Shown piece after piece: positions 46,746-59,308 of a DNA stretch of 64,000 nucleotides (position 1 is the first letter of the stretch; every line of letters begins with the position of its first letter). Below the pieces are notes generated by a model, which was not told where the DNA came from, ran no database searches, and saw only the letters and a list, made by a program, of their open reading frames with translations. Origin of the DNA: Rutpela maculata (Eukaryota; Arthropoda; Insecta; Coleoptera; Cerambycidae); NCBI GenBank assembly GCA_936432065.2, contig OW386291.2:100753823-100817822 (forward strand), given 5' to 3'. The translations under genes were made by a program, and so were the position numbers.

Positions 46746-47768
46746 ATAGAGCCATTAGTCTGCTATGTAGTTTCTCTAAAATTTTAGAACTTCATCTCAG
46801 GGAGCAATTATCAGATTTTTTTATATCAAAATCATGTTACCGTCCCCTGCTCAACATGGTTTCACAACAAACAAAAGCACGGAGTCTGGGTTGTGTGATT
46901 TTCATCACAAAATCATTAAAGCTTTAGAGATCAGTTGTGGGTCTTTCTCACGAGCTTTTGATTTGGTAGATCATCAGCTGCTTAAGGCCAAACTAGTATG
47001 ATACGGTATTCGAGGAACTGCTTTACAAATATTTTCCTCCTATTTAGACAACAGGACACAAATTGTAAAAATGGCTAGTGGAGTTGAATGCAATATTTGT
47101 GATATTAAACGAGGAGTTCCACAGAGGTCAATTCTGGGACCATTTTTATTTGTAATATTTGCTAACGATGTGGTCAGTCATCTAAAAAAAAATACCAAAT
47201 GTTCATGTAATCTGTTATGCGGATGATACAAATATTCTTGTTACCGGCAACAACCTTATTGAAGTAAAAGAAACCACTGAAAGAGTTTATCAAGAAATCA
47301 TACATTGGTCTCAAAATAGTAACCTAATTCTAAATAAAACAAAGGCAGTTTCAGTACAATTTTCATTAAATAATAACCTAACACTTTTTAATGGGACTGA
47401 CTGGGAAATACAAACTTGTGTTGATAGTATACTCTTAGGTGTTAGTGTTATTTTTGATAAACACTTACAATGGACTCAACATATCGAAAAATTATGTATA
47501 AAGCTAAGAATAAGATGTTATTCTCTAAAATTTATGTCAAAACATTGTAGCCAGGAAATTCTTAAAGTACTCTAATATACTAATTTTCATTCGCATCTTA
47601 GTTACGGAATTGTAAACTGGGGCAATAGTTGTAATGTGACAAGGGTATTTTTATTACAGAAATATGCAATTCGTATTTTATTAAATATAAATTACAGAGA
47701 GAGTTACAGACATCAAAGATTTGCGAACACGCAGAGAATAGACTGGAATTTGAAAAAAAAAAAAAAAT
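46746..47768 (+). pseudogene. Second non-LTR reverse transcriptase fragment, frameshifted
   Basis: Starts directly after the tail of the previous element with NYRAISLLCSFSKILELHLR. Later pieces are FSRAFDLVDHQLLKAKL, IKRGVPQRSILGPFLFVIFA, YADDTNILVTGNN and LLGVSVIFDKHLQWTQHIEK. At least two frameshifts and two stops occur. It ends near an A-run at about 47752-47768. The YADD motif is kept but the frame is broken. A different family from the upstream RT. Confidence 0.8.
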
Positions 47769-50670
47769 AACAAGGCGGATAGCAAAAAAATAAGAATCAA
47801 TATTAATATTGTTTATTGGTAACACGAGTCGAATTGTTCTGTAGATTTTTATTCAGCTTGATTGCCAATAGTAACACACTTTACCAAAAAAAAAAAAATA
47901 ATCAACTATATCAACAAATTCTGAAAGCTGTGCATTTAATATACATATATAGCACATACATGATTGTTGAATAATACTTTGAGAATGGAAACAGATGCAT
48001 ACGAAATAAAAGTGGTTCTCTTAAAATTCTTATAAAAAACTATACCCTATGATACAGTGGCCTTAAAAAAGTTCGCAATATATCGAAATAGTTTTCAATT
48101 TAATTCATCACTGTGAAAGAGTTTATTTGCTAATCTACACCGTAATACTATATTTATTTTACTTACCTTAACAAACAAACAACAAATAACTGTTTCTTGG
48201 AAATGCATTTTAAACGACAATTTGTACTACAATTATTCACACCAACTACAAAAACTTAGCTTTGCTCTAATAGCTTGAGTTCAGGCATATTTTTGACATC
48301 TTTGCTGACATGTTGCTCTCTAATGCGGCAGCCACAATACGTAACTGCGTAGATTTTTGTCTGCCTGATAATAAGCAGTATAAGCCAATTGGAAGCCCCG
48401 TTCCAAAGATGTAACCAAAAACTCAGTTGACTTCAAGACTATGAGTATATCTACTGGTGAATGATTAATATTGGTAACCAAAATATTGTTAGATCAGTGA
48501 TTATAAGAAAGTTTTGTCGTCTATCTAACCGCAGCAAATGACCATCTGCTAGACAGACCACCCTATTTAGTTTCATCCTACGATTAAAGAACTTATATCT
48601 AGATACACAATGGCATGAATTTTATGATCCCGAAAGACTCCCATTCTAAGGCACTTCTTCCCATAAGTTGCTGATTGGCCCATCGGCGTATTCGCGGCCG
48701 CTCGTACACGATCGGCTTCAGTTCGATTATCATAATCTCAATTTGACAGTTCGCCCATTAATGTCAATAAATGTTTTTCGTGTTCTCCGACCAAAAACTG
48801 GTGAAAAAGTAATTTTATTTTAAGTTGTGATTTGCTTAATACCTAAATAATATTCTCTATTCATATTTACACAGTTTAGTGACAATATATTTTGTGCAAA
48901 TAAATAGTGAAGTGCTGTGCCGTTTGCAGAAAGCAGTTTAGAAAAGAAGAAAATCGATCGTTCCATAGTCGTAACATGATGAAGTTCAGTTTACAGTTAT
49001 AAAGTAAATAGCAATTAAATTTTAATATCCTTTCAATACATATTTACCTTACTGTTTTATCTTACTGTAATATCGTATGCCTACATCACGTTATATAAAG
49101 AGCGGGTAATGCAGGAATTGCAATAATTCATTTTAATGAAAATATTTACCATTCTACACATTTTCTACACACACAACGCCACTGTTGCCTATGGGATGTG
49201 ATGTTCATCTATCCATTTTAATGGACATATAATGTGACTATGTTAGGAGCAAACAAGGTATAGAGTGAAAAGATAGCCTGTTATGTATCTAGATATAAGT
49301 TCTTTAATCGGAGGTTTCATCGCAAATCGTCGGAAGTTATTTTGCCAAAGATCTCTTTCTACGACGATCAATGGAGTTATTGAACGTATTGTTCATGCTT
49401 ATTTTCTCGTAGCAGTGACATCCTCATATTCCTCATATCGCACAATGAGTTGTTTAATAAAAAAACGAGTTTAATTAACTATTCCACAAATTGTACAACG
49501 AATTTTAGTGGTGTAAGTATAACAGTTCTGCTTGAGTTGATAAGCACCTATCGAAGTGTAATTATAATGTATAATTTATAATTGGATATACATAGTAATT
49601 ATCTTCTCGTTTTCTTAAGTATAGTTTGAGCACAGTTTCACTAATAAAACAGAACGAGGTACTGTCATCAATACGACTGTGTAAGTCAATATTTAGCTCA
49701 TATGTGAAACTAAGCGATCAAATAATACAACTGCAGTTTCCCACATCTAATTATTATTAGTACAGTCTCTAGGGTTTCAACTTCGAATTATATCCACTTC
49801 ATATAGAATTAAACACGTAGTATTTTGTGCACGAAATAAAATAAAGCTTGCATACGCGAGGCAATCGCTTTATGAGGTAAAATTATAGTAACGGTCTAAA
49901 AAACCACCTTTTTCTCTAACATCTCTGTAAACCGAAAAAATAATTCAGACAGAAATAAAATAGTGGACACTTTAACATATTGCCAATATTTTTCTATGTT
50001 CAACTGACTAAAATGCAATAATAAGAGTGTGCTTTATTCAATTTTAAAGAGAACGAAACGAGTATTTCTATAAATTCAACCCCATTTAAATGGCGCTATT
50101 ATTTTTTTGGTAGCAAATCTTCTTCATACATAACAATTTCGTAAAATTTGCAATAATATAGTGTATATAATATAGTGCCAAAGAATTGAACAATATTCAA
50201 AAAAATTATTAATTCAACAGTTTATTTATTACTATAATAAATAACATGAGACACAAAAATACAACAGGTGTTGACGTAATGTCGACTTAACTATTAAAGT
50301 TTAGTAACTACGTTATAATAGATTCTCTTACACACCTTATTAAATTGTCGAAAATTCTGTATAGTTTCCGAATATTTTAAAATGAGGTAAAGTAATTCTG
50401 TTGTTTAAAAAGAAGATCCGAAAAATTCCTAATAAACAATAGAGTACACCTATATTTAGAATCAAATAATTTATTTACTTGTAGTCAATTCGGTTACAGA
50501 GGTAATAAATTCACTTCCCACTTTCCTGGACGGTGCAGTTATTGTCCATTTACTAGTTCCAGGAAATGTGAAAATGTTTTTGGAATATTATAAAAATATA
50601 TTTAAGGCCTACATTTGTCGGCTATTCCAAAATTTACAACGAATTGATTTAGTATTTGATAGGTATTGCT
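47769..50670. other. Intergenic sequence with a MITE relic
   Basis: 48826-48872 is a solo arm of the 38871-39248 MITE family. A moderately GC-rich patch lies at about 48670-48790. No gene was recognised in about 2.9 kb. Confidence 0.4.
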
Positions 50671-50677
50671 CTAAATC

Positions 50678-51687
50678 TTGAAAGCTGACACACGCCAATC
50701 AAGAGGAGTAGGAGTGCACGTACGAGTTACACCTTCCACAATAATTCCACAAAAATATAACGAATTTTTACGAGTAGATGAAAAAAAAAAAAGGTTGTTT
50801 ACTTTCTTAGCAGAACAGCTAATAAACGAAAATTTTGAAGGAATAACAATAATCTGTACGCTTGAGGAAAGAGCAATATCGTCTTCAGCAGAGTTAGATC
50901 TATCAGCTATTTCACCCTCATGGCATGAAGAAGCGGTCGGACGTCTTCTTCTTCATGCTAAGCATGCAGATGATATTGGCCACAACTGCGTTAGCATTCG
51001 AACGGTAGATTCGGATGTTGTGGTCATTGCAGTATCTGCCTTTTCAAATTCTGAAAATATTCAACAACTTTGGATTGATTTTGGTACTGGGAAAAATCGT
51101 AGGTTAATAGGCATCCATGACCTATGATATTTCCTTCTGAAACAAGTTGCGATACCGTGTCTTCATTTTGTGGAGAAGGCCAGAAAGGAGCTTGAAAGAT
51201 ATGGATGGCAGATCCTAATATTAATTTCGCTTTTGAGCAGCTACTAATTGGAAGACACCCAGATGAAGATATCATGCGTACCGTGCAAAGATTTGTGATT
51301 CTTTTGTATGATGTAACATCTCCCTTAAACGCAGTTAATGAGTGTAGACGATCCCTTTTCATTAAAAAAAGTAGAACAATTGAGAATATACCTCCAACGC
51401 AAAATGCTTTACTTCAGCATGTCAAGCGAGCCACTCTTCAAGCCCTTATATGGAAGCACTGTCTGGAAGAAGACTATCAAACTCCTTCGCCCAATACTTG
51501 GGGACGGGAAAAAACTAATGACGGGTTTCAGCCATTGTGGTCTACTATTTCCGATGTCGCAAAAAGTTGTGAAGAACTAATTGCCTGTAGTTGCAAACAA
51601 AGGTGTTCTGTGTGCAAATGCGTCAGAAATGGTCTTCAGTTCACGCAATTGTGCGCATGTGAAGGACATTGTTCTCAAAATTATTAG
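50678..51687 (+). pseudogene. FEN/PIN-like protein with Cys-rich tail, copy 3, frameshifted
   Basis: The first frame (to 51127) reads ADTRQSRGVGVHVRVTP, FLRVDEKKKRLFTFLAEQL, WHEEAVGRLLLHAKHADDIG, then SIRTVDSDVVVIAVSAF and LWIDFGTGKNRRLIGIHDL. After a stop, another frame gives TSCDTVSSFCGEGQKGAWKI, then PPTQNALLQHVKRATLQALI and the tail LIACSCKQRCSVCKCVRNG. Compared with the family pattern I know (HEEADTR, TVDTDVVV, TGCDTVS) it has V and G in place of D and T in the first block and S for G in the third, so catalytic acids may be lost. Block order matches the acidic-residue order of FEN/XPG PIN nucleases. About 25-30 residues are missing around 51127. The upstream exon structure is unknown. 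Confidence 0.65.
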
Positions 51688-51689
51688 TT

Positions 51690-52185
51690 ATAAATATTTT
51701 CTTTTTTAGATGTAAAACAAATTTTTATTAAAATGGTTACACAAACTTTTTTGTTTTTTTTTTCTTGGGCAACTATCTCTTTACAGATCCATCTCAACAA
51801 AATTTGACTACAACCATTGAATTTATTGACCAAAAGAACACAAATTGATACCAAACATGAATATGCAAATAAAATGCCAAATTTTTCCCACCTTATTAAA
51901 AAATAATAATAAAAAACATTACGGACATCACGTTTTGGTGTACAACACATATTTAAAAGTGGGTTTTATTAAAAAATATGGCTTTTAAGTGGATCAGTCT
52001 ATGCCTAAAACCAGTTTCTCATTTCATGACGTCATGGGGCGTTTTTCCATTTTTGGTATATATAGTACTTATATCCAAAAGGGCACGTTCGCCGCCAGCA
52101 CTGAAATAATTTTATGATTTTTAATGCTATCCGACCGCCCTACTATAACAGAAAGCGGATAGCACATCTTTCATAGTCCACAGTG
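51690..52185. other. Intergenic sequence
   Basis: Nothing recognised. Confidence 0.4.
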
Positions 52186-52189
52186 ATGC

Positions 52190-52740
52190 CTAGAACATTT
52201 AGTGAACATAACTGCAATTGTCACTAAACAATTTGAAGACTGGTGTTATAAAAATTCTTTAATTATTAACATGAAAAAAGGGCATTTTTATACCTTACGA
52301 CAGCGGTTTTCAATATGTGGGTCGCTACCCCCTGGTGGTTCGCAAAGCTATTCCAAGGGGGTCCCGAGCTATTCAGAAAAAACCAATAAAGTTAAATCAT
52401 TTATTCTAAAATCTAAAAATCTAAATATTACACACATACAATTTTAATGAAACCAATTTTTAATGAGAAATCATACTAAAAACTATAACAAGAAATTTTA
52501 AAATTTGATTGATTTTAGATTTTATTAATAGAGATCGCGGTTGGGGAGTCGCGATTGGTAAACTTGTTTTTTATTTTTGTAAGGGGGCCGTGGTTCGAAA
52601 AAGGTTGAAAACTGCTGCCTCACGAATATTGCATCCAATAATAGTCCTAAAATAGAATTATGTTGAGACCAGTATCGAAACAACAGTTGGCTCTGATAGA
52701 ATATCAATGTTAAATTTTACCCCCACATAGATAATCTTCG
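52190..52740 (+). pseudogene. RT-like remnant interrupted by a hAT MITE
   Basis: ITAIVTKQFEDWCYKNSLII followed by NMKKGHFYTL resembles the post-FADD 'W...N.L.iN..K' block of non-LTR RTs. After the MITE (52301-52617) the sequence continues but is not clearly readable as RT. Weak assignment. Confidence 0.4.
52301..52617. mobile_element. hAT-type MITE, 317 bp, with 8-bp target duplication
   Basis: The ends CAGCGGTTTTCAATATGTGG and GGTTGAAAACTGCTG are inverted partners of the widespread CAGnGGTTCTCAA hAT type. The flanks CCTTACGA (52293-52300) and CCTCACGA (52618-52625) differ by one base. The interior is GC-richer at the ends (GGGTCGCTACCCCC) and AT-rich in the middle. Non-coding. Confidence 0.88.
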
Positions 52741-52816
52741 TCCTAAGTAAGCAGGAAGAATATTTTTTTATTTTTGTTTCTGAGATTTTCTGAAACATGT
52801 ATTTTCTTCTAAAAAT

Positions 52817-53132
52817 AAGGGGCTGTCCATAAATGATGTCACGCTTTTAGGGGGGGGGGGGGTTCTGAAAGTTGTGACACTTTGTGACAAGGGGGGGGCT
52901 CAAGCAATTGTGATGTCACAATACAAGAAAATCTGAGAAAGAATATTTCCTTGCAAAATATGTATCCTAGTTCAAAATTTATAATTTTTATTAATTTACA
53001 TAAAAGTTATAGTGTGACGTGACAGACAGGGGGTGGGGGGGATCGGGCGAGCGTGACAATGTGTGACAAAGGGGGAGGGGTGGGGACCAAAAATTGGCAA
53101 AAAATACGTGACATCATTTATGGACGGCCCTT
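52817..53132. mobile_element. MITE with GGGCTGTCCATAAATGATGT ends and long G-runs
   Basis: TAAGGGGCTGTCCATAAATG at the left pairs with CATTTATGGACGGCCCTTA at the right. Just inside both ends are guanine runs (a run of 12 or more at about 52850-52862, further runs at about 52891-52899 and 53028-53085), all on the + strand. Paired GTGTGACAA motifs lie near the runs. Non-coding. Confidence 0.75.
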
Positions 53133-53967
53133 AATGTGCATGAAATCTAGAAAATAATATATTAATATTAATATTATTGCGAATAGTATAATTAAAGATT
53201 ATATGTAACTTTGACTTCATGTACACAAAGTAAAACTGTGATGTCAGTTTAACAGTGATGTGCACTGCTTGATATATTGGAACCACTTTATCAACGTTTT
53301 ATTTCCGACTTTTATGCTATTTTTTTGAAGTTTGACAAGAACATTCAGTAAAGAAAAAGAATTCGTGAATTACATGCATTTACTTCTGATTACATTTTAT
53401 GAATAATAATATGTAAAATATATACAGATTGTCTTCTCAATGTTACCATACTTTACTATACTAAATCCGTAAAAGCAAGATAGTGATGAACTGAATTATC
53501 AAGAGTGTCAAGCGATATAAGTAACAGAGCGATATTGATTTGATAGGACTTTGGAAAACTTATTTTACTGACATCCCCTTCAAATTCAAACGCCAATAGA
53601 ATTTGTTGCCCGCACTGACCACGTGCATTCATTACTATCCTCCTTTTATGGATTTAGTGTAAGTATGTTGGTTTCAAATTTTAAAATACATTTTCTGGCG
53701 AATCAACTTGGACCCTCATCGTTTTTGCTGTATGCTTCTCATTTCATTTGGTGTTCAAAATTATTTTTGAATTTAAAATTGTATGTGGATTGGATATACG
53801 TAGTACTAGTCTGGCTTTGGGTAATGTATTGTATGTTATTTTTTCTACTCCCAGGCTTTAATTCGTTTATTAGACATTCCCTACCTGTACTTTAAAGAGA
53901 TTCATTAAGATACAGATTTTCCATTCAGATACAAGTTTATAACCAATAGAAACGGAGGTTGATTTAA
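53133..53967. other. Intergenic sequence
   Basis: The 90-codon frame at 53623-53895 is hydrophobic but without a recognisable family; judged incidental. Confidence 0.4.
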
Positions 53968-54300
53968 CCAACTCGATAGCGCAGTGTTTAAGGTGTTAGG
54001 CTTGCGACCACGGGGTCCCGGGTTAGTCCTGGATAGGGTATGGGTGTGTAGTGGCTTTTTTCACGTATTGCCGAGACGGTAGCAGTGGGCTAGACTATGG
54101 TTGTGTGAGAGACAACACGATCTAGTCGTCTCCTCTCCTGAGTTCGAGTCTCAGCTGCGGCAGATTACAATGTCCCAGGGAATGGGTGTTATCGGGGTGA
54201 TATCGTCTATGTGTGTCCGTCCGTCCTGGTTGAGTGGTAGAATAGCCTACGGATAAACTCCGCCAGGACATTAATCTAAATAGGGCGATACAAAAAAACG
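53968..54300 (+). mobile_element. Probable tRNA-derived SINE
   Basis: Box A-like GATAGCGCAGTGTTTAAGG near 53981 and box B-like GGGTTAGTCC near 54020, then a GC-richer body. A second box-B-like GAGTTCGAGTCTC is at about 54141. The length and composition contrast with the AT-rich surroundings. Ends were not resolved. Confidence 0.55.
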
Positions 54301-54455
54301 CGACAGACAGCAATATTCTATCAACTATTGCCTTGAACACCTGACAGATCTAAAATTTATCAATTTTGATCATTTCATTTGTCATGTCATGTTTACCCAG
54401 CAATTTCAGAAATGAAGTGTTAATTTTCTATTTTATTATGACTGGTTGTAGAAAA

Positions 54456-54592
54456 AATAGTGTATGCAACTCACATTTAATGGCAATTAAGACACTCGCA
54501 TTCATTATGACATTCGCGTACGGTCCATGTCATAATTCTCATGCTCGTGTCTTAATAGCTGTCATTAAATGGTCGTTGCATAGTATACTATT
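54456..54592. repeat. Inverted repeat, ~58-bp arms
   Basis: CATTTAATGGCAATTAAGAC and its near-complement (GTCTTAATAGCTGTCATTAA) flank a ~20-bp loop. Probable MITE centre. Confidence 0.75.
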
Positions 54593-54639
54593 ACACGTTC
54601 TTTTCCCCATTATTGATTATATGTGACGTCGGCGGTGGC

Positions 54640-57141
54640 AAAATTTGTTTACCCATTTATTATAGATAAAGTTAATGAAAAACTTCTCAAACTTGTATAA
54701 CTTTTAAAAATACCCACTCGTGCTGATGCTAAAATAATTATACGCACATAATTAAAAATTGAAGGAGCGAGCGCTGCGCTAGGAAGATGGATCGCACTTT
54801 GATATGACAAGGTCGGTCGGTTTCTAATATAAATGCACTCAAGTAGACGATCTACGGCCATAAATGTGAATGTGTGTGTACGTGTGGAGGGAATGATTGA
54901 TTGCGTTTCAATGATGCGACTCTGGCTTCAGTCCAACATTTATATTATTAAATTGTAACAAGGCCTTGTAACGATCGGCTTCGCTTGATGCATTATTTTA
55001 TGTCACCAAAATAATGTAACGAATTTTAATTTACCGGTTTTTAATACGATTGGTTGATTTGTGGTTTTACTTATCTGTTGAATAACTATTTTAATTAAAT
55101 ATATTCTGTATATTTTGGTTTAATTCATTGTGATGATAACATCTACCTTCAATATGCAGTTTGCGGCTGTTAAAGCAATCTATGTGGCCGATTACATTGG
55201 CCAAAGTTTTACGGCCAAAAGAGATGGATTTAACCATACTTTTGGATAAATGAAGTATGATGTCTTCATTTCATCATAAAAAGTCCTCTTGGTTAAGTAT
55301 ATCTAACACGAGGCACGTATGTCAAAAACATTTTATTCCTAAAAATGAATATTTTGACTTATATCTCACCCAAGATCTCATCAAATACTCGGTAGGCTAC
55401 CAGCAGAGACAATCCCGGGCCGTCGAACCGCCAGAAGGTGGTGGACGGCGCAGGGTAGGTTAAAGTTGGTGACCGAGGACCGTGGTTTGGAGTCCACGCT
55501 AAATTGTAGATCTCTAGGCGCAATTGGCCATTCTGGCCTAGTTGCTGAAAGCTGCATGGGACGAAATATTCGGAATTCAACTTGAAGGAGGACAGTTGCA
55601 GGGAACATGAAATAATCATTAAATAAAAAACAGTATTAATCAATGAATTATGTCACTGTCATGTCCCAATATCTTATGAACAGTCGCACTCATATTGTAC
55701 CATCCATATAAGAAATTTTCTTTTTTAAAAAATAGTTCTTGTCTATTGACGGTAATTGGTGTCAACGCGGTGTTGTCGCGACTAGATGTAAACAAAGTGC
55801 TTTATAACAATAAAATCACTTTGGATAGCTAAATTTTCCTATGCTTGACCTTCAAGGTCTAAACTAACCTACAACAAAAAAGTACTCAGTGGAATTTTTT
55901 TTTAACTCTCGAACAATATCGTTATTTCCATAAAATTATCATCTTTAATTGTGCCTTATAAAGATAACAATTTTTCAAAAATACGTTTCAAAGTAATCGA
56001 TGTAATAATATAATTAGGACATACATACCTGTAGCTTCAGAATCCAGTACGAAATATTCTTGAAAGTGGCAAAAAAAAATAAAAATATACATTGATGTTT
56101 TGGACACAATAAATTCAAGCGCAGTTGACAGGAGGAATGAGCACTTGTGGGACGCTTTGCACCTTTACTATTATTAATACAAATAAAATATAGACAAGGT
56201 TAGGAGCGCGGGTTTTTAAACGACGTGTTTTTTAAAATTAGATATATTTTAGTCCTAGTGGAGAAATTGATATTTGTCGTCCCAAATAGGTCAAAGTGCG
56301 GTGTGTGCGTCTCACAGTATGAGAAAAGTACCATTTTTTGACAAAAAATCTGTTGATCGTTGGCATTTAATTTGAATAAATCAAACGGGAAAATACTCGT
56401 AAAATACTGTACTCTAATACTTCGGCGAAGAAGGTTAAAATTAACATAACCTATAAAAAATTCCTTAGAATACAAATATTAGTGATTATAAAAAAAAGAG
56501 TTATGAACAAAACAACCAAAACAATATACCTTTATGTTAACAGATAAATCTCAATAAAATATTTTATATTTATATTTTATTGAAATGTTAACAACAAAAC
56601 AATAAAACGTTAGAGCTGCAGTGTAATATTAGTATAGTATAGCAAATCCAGAACCAACAAATGTTTTAAGGGGCACTCTGTATTAAGTCTTTTTCATTTA
56701 AATAAATATGGCCAAAATTACAGTTAATCCTCGAGTTTATCGATAAAATCTTCATGTATATTGGATTAGAACAGGATACATAGCGCCCCAAACGGCGCAA
56801 GAAAATACGAAAACAAAAAGCTATTTATGTGGCTCTCCTGAAACATTAACTACTGTGGTGTAATATTTTAAGTGGTGTTGGTTAATAATAGTTATTTATG
56901 TACCAAGGCTTGTAAGTGTATTTTGCAGGTCGAGAACATAGTGCAAACCGAAGCCCCTAGGGCAGAGGTTTGCAAGTGTTCGAGACCTGTAAATACATGA
57001 TACAAGCCGAGGTGCATACGGCGTTTTTCGTACTACTAGCAATATTATAATTTTTAGGAATATTCATTCAATATTATTATATTTCAAGGATTGTCGAACT
57101 CATTTGTTAGTTGGCTTAGTAGTCCTGTCAATGAATGGGTT
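54640..57141. other. Intergenic sequence
   Basis: A GC-richer patch at about 55415-55580 (CCGCCAGAAGGTGGTGG, then GTGGTTTGGAGTCCACGC) may be a SINE-like head but could not be assigned. No gene was recognised. Confidence 0.35.
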
Positions 57142-57651
57142 CTAGAGGGAAATGCCGAGATCACAATTTTTGTGCTGTGTTTGGACAATTTAGGAGGTAA
57201 ATATAACAAAAGTCGAACATGGGAAGTGCTGGGAGTGCAGGGGGCACTCGGGGTCCCGGTTTTTTGTTTTTATTTCTTCAAAACGGTTAGCCCTAATCAA
57301 AAAGTTGCTGTATGCAAAATTAAAGCTGACTAAATTTTCTACAATAATGTTTCTACTAATTATTTTCGTATTTGTTATGATTCAGTAATGGATTATATAT
57401 ATTTTGACTGTATTCCAAGTTTATTATAAATTTATTTTAAATAAAAAAAAAATGAATAATCATCGTAGAAATTTTTTTTTAATAAGTGAGAGTTTGTAGG
57501 CCTCTGGTTATCACAATGTATTACAGATATGGCCCAATTTCAATAGAAATTATTATACTATGCTGTTTTACATATGTTCCAAATTGTAATTAAATATTTT
57601 AAGTCTAACAGAAGTTATCGTGTTTACAAGAAACGGTATACACGCACACAT

Positions 57652-57685
<34 letters not shown>

Positions 57686-58094
57686 TTACAGACGCAAAGA
57701 CATTTTTTTATTCGATATTTGAGTTCAGTCTGCCGTGAAATGGATATCTGTACAAAAATTTGTTTTATACGATGATTATTAATTTTTTTTTTCAATTTAT
57801 AATAAATTTATAATAAAGTTAGAATACAGTCAAAAGATATACAATTCATTACTGAACCATAACAGATACGAAAAAAATTAATAGAAACATTATTGTAGAA
57901 AATTTAGTCAGCTTTAATTTTGCATATAACCTCTTTTTTATTAGGACTAACCGTTTTAGAGATATGAGTGAAAAACCAAAAACCAGTGTGCCTCCCTGCA
58001 CCCCCTCACCTCCTACGTTCAGGGACTTTACCTCCTAAATAATCCGAACACCGCCCTTAAGTAAAATATTGTGATCTCGGCATTCCTCTCTAGA
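57142..58094. mobile_element. 953-bp foldback element with a (CA)n loop
   Basis: The arms 57142-57466 and 57769-58094 are inverted copies (landmarks AATGCCGAGATCACAAT, TTTAGGAGGTAAA, GTTAGTCCTAAT, ATTCAGTAATGAATT types). The ~300-bp loop holds the CA microsatellite. Frames at 57091-57333 and 57568-57795 are artefacts of the arms and of the microsatellite. Confidence 0.8.
57658..57685 (+). repeat. (CA)n microsatellite
   Basis: About 14 uninterrupted CA units in the loop of the foldback element. Confidence 0.95.
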
Positions 58095-58760
58095 CCCCCG
58101 TGTTTGCTTTCTGCTATGGTTACTGTGAATAAGTTATCAAATTGATAACTTCATAATAATTTCGGCCATTCAAGTTATTTACGTGAGTTTTTGCAATAAA
58201 AATTTAGATTATGATGAAAGTATCGACATTCAGGAGGCAGCAAAAAATGCGTGTGCTTCGTTGGTGCCCGAATTTCATTATCATTTAACTTCCTTATTAT
58301 TTTACTTTTTTTTGCCCTTGGGCAATATACAAATTCACAAAAATATTAGTAATTCCAGCATTCATTCAGATCATCACAACTGTAACATAAAATCTGCCAA
58401 TTTATTAAGGGCTCCTCGTCTTAGGTTAAAAACATCGATAAGAACTCTTTGAATCTAAAAATTTATAATATGTTGCCGAAAAACATTTAATTATTACACT
58501 TAAGGAACTTCAAAATTACTATAAAGAATATTTTGATTCAACGCTGTCATTCTGTGGATGAATTTATTATAACTCTAACTCAAATAAACATAAACTGATG
58601 ATATGGGACAGCGCTTCTTGTGTTGAATTACCCGGTATTTTTTTAAATTTTCAATGTATTACTTCATTATTGTTTTGTGTTATATTTTGTGTATCTTTTT
58701 AACTAAATCAGCTTTGTGATTATTATATCTTTGTGATAGTTATGCATTTGTTATATTTAA
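58095..58760. other. Intergenic sequence
   Basis: Nothing recognised. Confidence 0.4.
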
Positions 58761-58764
58761 ATAC

Positions 58765-59149
58765 TGTTATGTGTTTACGCCCTTTTTGTAAACACCCTGT
58801 ATCGTGGGTTCGGAAATTGTAACACCAGGGTAACACTAAACAATAATTTATTAACTTACTAATTACAACTAATTAATTACTTTACTTGTATTACACTGTG
58901 TACTACAATTAATTACTTATTACTTTAGTCCCTTGATCTGTTCTGCTCACTTTCTGCTTATTCACCTGACCATTAGAACTTTACTCTGTACTAACTTAAC
59001 TGTTTCCACACACAGCTTGTCATTTCTTTTATATACCCTAGGTTATGTGTTCTGGATCTTTCCACTACATTCCAACACATTCTATACTGTTCCAGAGGAT
59101 GTCTGTAATCTTCTAGATTTTTCTACATGTCTCTGGAGGGTTGAAACAC
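58765..59149 (-). repeat. LTR (3' LTR of the minus-strand element)
   Basis: Begins, on the + strand, TGTTATGTGTTTACGCCC and ends GGGTTGAAACACA. It matches 60191-60581 with scattered substitutions, implying some age since insertion. Confidence 0.88.
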
Positions 59150-59308
59150 ATGCCCCCTCCTTAAGCCTGAACGTCCCGGTCAGGCAATTCAGTCTCTTTC
59201 ACATACTTCGCCAGTCTATCCAAGTGTATGATTTTCATCTTTGACTTTTTACTTCTTTGACTTGACTGACTTCTGTCTTGACCACACCTACTTTATCTTC
59301 GACCTTGT

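Noticed and set aside
53623..53895. Hydrophobic 90-codon frame resembling a membrane protein
   Set aside because: AT-rich composition readily gives Phe/Leu/Tyr-rich frames; no conserved motif or gene context.
57568..57795. Minus-strand frame with a Cys-Val repeat
   Set aside because: Translation of the CA microsatellite and foldback arm.
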